Assembly: GCA_963995525.1 (NCBI GenBank)
Contig: OZ023206.1
Coordinates: 868,001 to 932,000, forward strand
Reading direction: 5' to 3'
From: Escarpia spicata
Taxonomy: Eukaryota > Annelida > Polychaeta > Sabellida > Siboglinidae
DNA: 64,000 bases
Positions 58,945 to 64,000 of the stretch are shown here, piece by piece. The position numbers and the translations under genes are program-made. Within the stretch, counting starts at the first letter, position 1, and each line of letters starts with the position of its first letter. The notes beneath the pieces were generated by a model that saw nothing but the letters and a program-made list of their open reading frames with translations, searched no databases and was not told where the DNA came from.

Positions 58945-61878
58945 GGTCTTACCCCAAATAGATGTTTTGCATGTTACAAATCTTCACGAAGGCTAGATTG
59001 ATATCAAGCTACACACATAACTAGATTAATCACAAATGGGAATGCATGTTACCGTTCTATCTCCGTCACGTAAGTTACAAGAACATATTACGTAAGTTAT
59101 AGGTGTGAAAACTAATCCCCATTTGAAGTTTTTTCTTATCTAAAGCAGCAGTACATTCAGTACTCAAGAGACAAACATGTCCCATGTCAAAGTGTTCGAA
59201 AACAATTAATGCATATCACAGCAAAACGGTATTTGTAGTGCACTTTTTTCGGCGGAAGGATCCTTAATGTGGTCTTATCCCAAATAGATGATTTGCATGT
59301 TACAAATCTTCACGAAGGCTAGATTTATATCAAGCTACGCACATAACTAGATTAACCCCAAATGGGAATGCATGTTACCGTTTTATCCCCGTCACGTAAG
59401 TTACAAGAACATATTACGTAAGTTATAGGTGTGAAAACTCATCCCCATTTGAAGTTTTTTCTTGTCTAAAGCAGCAGTACCTTCAGTACTCACGAGACAA
59501 ACATGTCCCATGTCCAAGTGTTCGAAAAAAATTAATGCATATCACAGCAAAACGGTATTTGTAGTGCACTTTTTTCGGCGGAAGGATCCTTAATGTGGTC
59601 TTACCCCAAATATATGTTTTGCATGTTACAAATCTTCACGAAGGCTAGGTTGATATCAAGCTACACACATAATTATATTAACCACAAATGGGAATGCATG
59701 TTACCGTTCTATCTCCGTCACGTAAGTTACAAGAACATATTACGTAAGTTATAGGTGTGAAAACTCATCACCATTTCAAGTTTTATCTTGTCTAAAGCAG
59801 CAGTACCTTCAGTACTCACGAGACAAACATGTCCCATGTCCAAATGTTCGAAAAAAATTAATGCATATCACAGCAAAACGGTATTTGTAGTGCACTTTTT
59901 TCAGTGGAAGGATCCTTAATGTGGTCTTATCCCAAATAGATGATTTGCATGTTACAAATCTTCACGAAGGCTAGATTGATATCAAGCTACACACATAACT
60001 AGATTAACCCCAAATGGGAATGCATGTTACCGTTTTATCCCCGTCACGTAAGTTACAAGAACATATTACGTAAGTTATAGGTGTGAAAACTCATCCCCAT
60101 TTGAAGTTTTTTCTTGTCTAAAGCAGCAGTACCTTCAGTACTCACGAGACAAACATGTCCCATATCAAAGTGTTCGAAAAAAATGAATGCATATCACAGC
60201 AAAACGGTATTTGTAGTGCACTTTTTTCGGCGGAAGGATCTTTAATGTGGTCTTACCCCAAATTGATGTTTTGCATGTTACAAATCTTCACGAAGGCTAG
60301 ATTGATATCAAGCTACACACATAACTAGATTAATCACAAATGGGAATGCATGTTACCGTTCTATCTCCGTCACGTAAGTTACAAGAACATATTACGTAAG
60401 TTATAGGTGTGAAAACTAATCCCCATTTGAAGTTTTTTCTTGTCTAAAGCAGCAGTAAATTCAGTACTCACGAGACAAACGTGTCCCATGGCAAAGTGTT
60501 CGAAAAAAATTAATGCATATCACAGCAAAACGGTATTTGTAGTGCACTTTTTTCGGCGGAAGGATCCTTAATGTGGTCTTATCCCAAATAGATGATTTGC
60601 ATGTTACAAATCTTCACGAAGGCTAGATTGGTATCAAGCTACACACATAACTAGATTAATCACAAATGGGAATGCATGTTACCGTTCTATCTCCGTCACG
60701 TAAGTTACAAGAACATATTACGTAAGTTATAGGTGTGAAAACTCATCCCCATTTGAAGTTTTTTCTTGTCTAAAGCAGCAGTACCTTCAGTACTCACGAG
60801 ACAAACATGTCCCATATCAAAGTGTTCGAAAAAAATTAATGCATATCACAGCAAAACGGTATTTGTAGTGCACTTTTTTCGGCGGAAGGATCTTTAATGT
60901 GGTCTTACCCCAAATAGATGTTTTGCATGTTACAAATCTTCACGAAGGCTAGATTGATATCAAGCTACACACATAACTAGATTAATCACAAATGGGAATG
61001 CATGTTACCGTTCTATCTCCGTCACGTAAGTTACAAGAACATATTACGTAAGTTATAGGTGTGAAAACTAATCCCCATTTGAAGTTTTTTCTTATCTAAA
61101 GTAGCAGTACATTCAGTACTCACGAGACAAACATGTCCCATGTCAAAGTGTTCGAAAAAAATTAATGCATATCACAGCAAAACGGTATTTGTAGTGCACT
61201 TTTTTCGGCGGAAGGATCCTTAATGTGGTCTTATCCCAAATAGATGATTTGCATGTTACAAATCTTCACGAAGGCTAGATTGATATCAAGCTACACACAT
61301 AACTAGATTAACCCCAAATGGGAATGCATGTTACCGTTTTATCCCCGTCACGTAAGTTACAAGAACATATTACGTAAGTTATAGGTGTGAAAACTCATCC
61401 CCATTTGAATTTTTTTCTTGTCTAAAGCAGCAGTACCTTCAGTACTCACAAGACAAACATGTCCCATGTCCAAGTGTTCGAAAAAAATTAATGCATATCA
61501 CAGGAAAACGGTATTTGTAGTGCACTTTTTTCGGTGGAAGGATCCTTAATGTGGTCTTACCCCAAATATATGTTTTGCATGTTACAAATCTTCACGAAGG
61601 CTAGATTGATATCAACCTACACACATAATTATATTAACCACAAATGGGAATGCATGTTACCGTTCTATCTCCGTCACGTAAGTTACAAGAACATATTACG
61701 TAAGTTATAGGTATGAAAACTCATCACCATTTCAAGTTTTATCTTGTCTAAAGCAGCAGTACCTTCAGTACTCACGAGACAAACATGTCCCATGTCCAAG
61801 TGTTCGAAAAAAATTAATGCATATCACAGCAAAACGGTATTTGTAGTGCACTTTTTTCGGTGGAAGGATCCTTAATGT
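58945..61878 (+). repeat. 2934-bp nonamer higher-order repeat, copy 2
   Basis: Second copy with AGATTTATATC at 59321, CATGGCAAAG, ATTGGTATC, AAAGTAGCAG, CACAGGAAAACGG at 61499 and CAACCTACAC. Copy 1 has GGATCGTTAATG near 56980 where copy 2 has GGATCC, and GAAAAACATTAATGC near 58873 where copy 2 has the usual A run. Confidence 0.93.
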
Positions 61879-63834
61879 GGTCTTACCCCAAATAGATGTT
61901 TTGCATGTTACAAATCTTCACGAAGGCTAGATTGATATCAAGCTACACACATAACTAGATTAATCACAAATGGGAATGCATGTTACCGTTCTATCTCCGT
62001 CACGTAAGTTACAAGAACATATTACGTAAGTTATAGGTGTGAAAACTAATCCCCATTTGAAGTTTTTTCTTATCTAAAGCAGCAGTACATTCAGTACTCA
62101 CGAGACAAACATGTCCCATGTCAAAGTGTTCGAAAAAAATTAATGCATATCACAGCAAAACGGTATTTGTAGTGCACTTTTTTCAGTGGAAGGATCCTTA
62201 ATGTGGTCTTATCCCAAATAGATGATTTGCATGTTACAAATCTTCACGAAGGCTAGATTGATATCAAGCTACACACATAACTAGATTAACCCCAAATGGG
62301 AATGCATGTTACCGTTTTATCCCCGTCACGTAAGTTACAAGAACATATTACGTAAGTTATAGGTGTGAAAACTCATCCCCATTTGAAGTTTTTTCTTGTC
62401 TAAAGCAGCAGTACCTTCAGTACTCACGAGACAAACATGTCCCATATCAAAGTGTTCGAAAAAAATGAATGCATATCACAGCAAAACGGTATTTGTAGTG
62501 CACTTTTTTCGGCGGAAGGATCTTTAATGTGGTCTTACCCCAAATTGATGTTTTGCATGTTACAAATCTTCACGAAGGCTAGATTGATATCAAGCTACAC
62601 ACATAACTAGATTAATCACAAATGGGAATGCATGTTACCGTTCTATCTCCGTCACGTAAGTTACAAGAACATATTACGTAAGTTATAGGTGTGAAAACTA
62701 ATCCCCATTTGAAGTTTTTTCTTGTCTAAAGCAGCAGTACATTCAGTACTCACGAGACAAATGTGTCCCATGGCAAAGTGTTCGAAAAAAATTAATGCAT
62801 ATCACAGCAAAACGGTATTTGTAGTGCACTTTTTTCGGCGGAAGGATCCTTAATGTGGTCTTATCCCAAATAGATGATTTGCATGTTACAAATCTTCACG
62901 AAGGCTAGATTGGTATCAAGCTACACACATAACTAGATTAATCACAAATGGGAATGCATGTTACCGTTCTATCTCCGTCACGTAAGTTACAAGAACATAT
63001 TACGTAAGTTATAGGTGTGAAAACTCATCCCCATTTGAAGTTTTTTCTTGTCTAAAGCAGCAGTACCTTCAGTACTCACGAGACAAACATGTCCCATATC
63101 AAAGTGTTCGAAAAAAATTAATGCATATCACAGCAAAACGGTATTTGTAGTGCACTTTTTTCGGCGGAAGGATCTTTAATGTGGTCTTACCCCAAATAGA
63201 TGTTTTGCATGTTACAAATCTTCACGAAGGCTAGATTGATATCAAGCTACACACATAACTAGATTAATCACAAATGGGAATGCATGTTACCGTTCTATCT
63301 CCGTCACGTAAGTTACAAGAACATATTACGTAAGTTATAGGTGTGAAAACTAACCCCCATTTGAAGTTTTTTCTTATCTAAAGTAGCAGTACATTCAGTA
63401 CTCACGAGACAAACATGTCCCATGTCAAAGTGTTCGAAAAAAATTAATGCATATCACAGCAAAACGGTATTTGTAGTGCACTTTTTTCGGCGGAAGGATC
63501 CTTAATGTGGTCTTATCCCAAATAGATGATTTGCATGTTACAAATCTTCACGAAGGCTAGATTGATATCAAGCTACGCACATAACTAGATTAACCCCAAA
63601 TGGGAATGCATGTTACCGTTTTATCCCCGTCACGTAAGTTACAAGAACATATTACGTAAGTTATAGGTGTGAAAACTCATCCCCATTTGAATTTTTTTCT
63701 TGTCTAAAGCAGCAGTACCTTCAGTACTCACGAGACAAACATGTCCCATGTCCAAGTGTTCGAAAAAAATTAATGCATATCACAGGAAAACGGTATTTGT
63801 AGTGCACTTTTTTCGGTGGAAGGATCCTTAATGT
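61879..63834 (+). repeat. Third nonamer copy with a two-monomer deletion
   Basis: The monomer at 61879-62204 begins like 56011 and 58945 (TTAATCAC, CTTATCTAAAG) but ends TTCAGTGGAAGG like 56663 and 59597. The AGATTTATATC and CTAGGTTG monomers are gone. After it the order resumes, so CACAGGAAAACGG returns after 2282 bp (7 monomers) instead of 2934. Confidence 0.9.
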
Positions 63835-64000
63835 GGTCTTACCCCAAATATATGTTTTGCATGTTACAAATCTTCACGAAGGCTAGATTGATATCAATCT
63901 ACACACATCATTATATTAACCACAAATGGGAATGCATGTTACCGTTCTATCTCCGTCACGTAAGTTACAAGAACATATTACGTAAGTTATAGGTATGAAA
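63835..64000 (+). repeat. Partial monomer cut by the window edge
   Basis: The first 166 bp of a monomer of the CAATCTACAC/ATTATATTAACCAC class, with the private change ACACATCATTAT. The array clearly continues beyond the window. Confidence 0.95.

Larger units (their letters stand above)
11015..64000 (+). repeat. 326-bp satellite DNA array
   Basis: A head-to-tail array of a 326-bp monomer, all in one orientation: 162 complete copies to 63834 and 166 bp of another cut by the window edge. The monomer starts (in the phase set by the junction) GGTCTTACCCC and ends GGATCTTTAATGT. Conserved blocks include CACGTAAGTTAC at 123-134, TTACGTAAG at 144-152, TTCGAAAAAAATTAATGC at 251-268 and CTTTTTTCGG at 299-308. 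Seven indels change monomer length: +2 near 12410, 14368, 45878, 48814 and 55336, and -1 near 38660 and 40951. No insertion of any other sequence interrupts the array. Function is unknown; satellites of this kind are typically heterochromatic. Confidence 0.98.

Noticed and set aside
11015..64000. CENP-B box in the satellite monomer
   Set aside because: TTCG occurs at 252 and in CTTTTTTCGGCGGAAGG at 305, with an A at the right distance, but the CGGG half of the minimal box (NTTCGNNNNANNCGGGN) is missing in both, and the reverse strand TTCG near 43 also fails. No supported site.
11015..64000. CRISPR array
   Set aside because: Regular spacing of conserved words might suggest one, but the whole 326-bp unit is conserved, without unique spacers, and no cas genes are present.
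11015..64000. Splice donor sites (GTAAGT occurs twice per monomer)
   Set aside because: The words match a strong donor, but they are part of the ACGTAAGTTA repeat, lack a preceding AG, and have no partner acceptor or exon. No evidence of a transcript.
1..64000. Transposon, integrated virus or novel gene system hidden in the arrays
   Set aside because: I read through both arrays and found no break in repeat phase beyond 1- or 2-bp indels in the satellite and motif-length changes in the minisatellite. There is no room for an inserted element or gene.

Overview
The window is made entirely of tandem-repeat DNA. I found no credible protein-coding gene, RNA gene, transposon or CRISPR array. It suggests a eukaryotic chromosome, probably constitutive heterochromatin (pericentromeric, subtelomeric, or on a sex or supernumerary chromosome). 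The reason is that 53 kb of uninterrupted head-to-tail satellite with nested higher-order structure is typical of eukaryotic satellites and very unlike a bacterial or viral genome. I could not identify the species or match either repeat to a named family.

Region 1 (1-11014) is a compound minisatellite. An 8-bp motif (TAGTATAG, with TAGGATAG, TAGCATAG and TAGAATAG variants) forms spacers between blocks of a 39-bp motif. Long blocks (L, normally nine units of 39 bp, 351 bp) alternate with short blocks (S, normally two units plus a 26-bp remnant). The composite period is usually 0.75-1.07 kb. The + strand is almost free of C, and CpG is nearly absent. The long open frames on both strands follow from the repeat arithmetic: 39 is divisible by 3, and the 8-bp motif has no stop on the minus strand.

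Region 2 (11015-64000) begins at an abrupt junction and is unrelated in sequence. It is a satellite with a 326-bp monomer, all in one orientation: 162 complete monomers (11015-63834) plus the first 166 bp of another. The net length deviation over 162 monomers is only +8 bp, from seven small indels. Monomers fall into several subfamilies, arranged in local higher-order repeats (HORs): 1958-bp hexamers (12-16 kb), 1304-bp tetramers (17.9-20.5 kb), a 1630-bp pentamer (21.5-24.4 kb), a 5216-bp 16-mer that itself holds two 1956-bp hexamers (27-37.4 kb), 2936-bp nonamers (44-49 and 54-57 kb), a 978-bp trimer (50.8-53.1 kb) and a 2934-bp nonamer (56-61.9 kb). A long-range copy lies 57 monomers away (about 20.4-21.6 kb and 39.0-40.2 kb). 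Several monomers are visible chimeras at HOR edges, which records unequal exchange.

Nothing here works together as a gene system. The interest lies in satellite evolution: the sharp boundary between two arrays, nested HORs, mapped recombination points, an internal duplication in the monomer, and a conserved twin ACGTAAGTTA element that could be a protein-binding site. The near identity of copies also means the array length should be treated as assembly-dependent.
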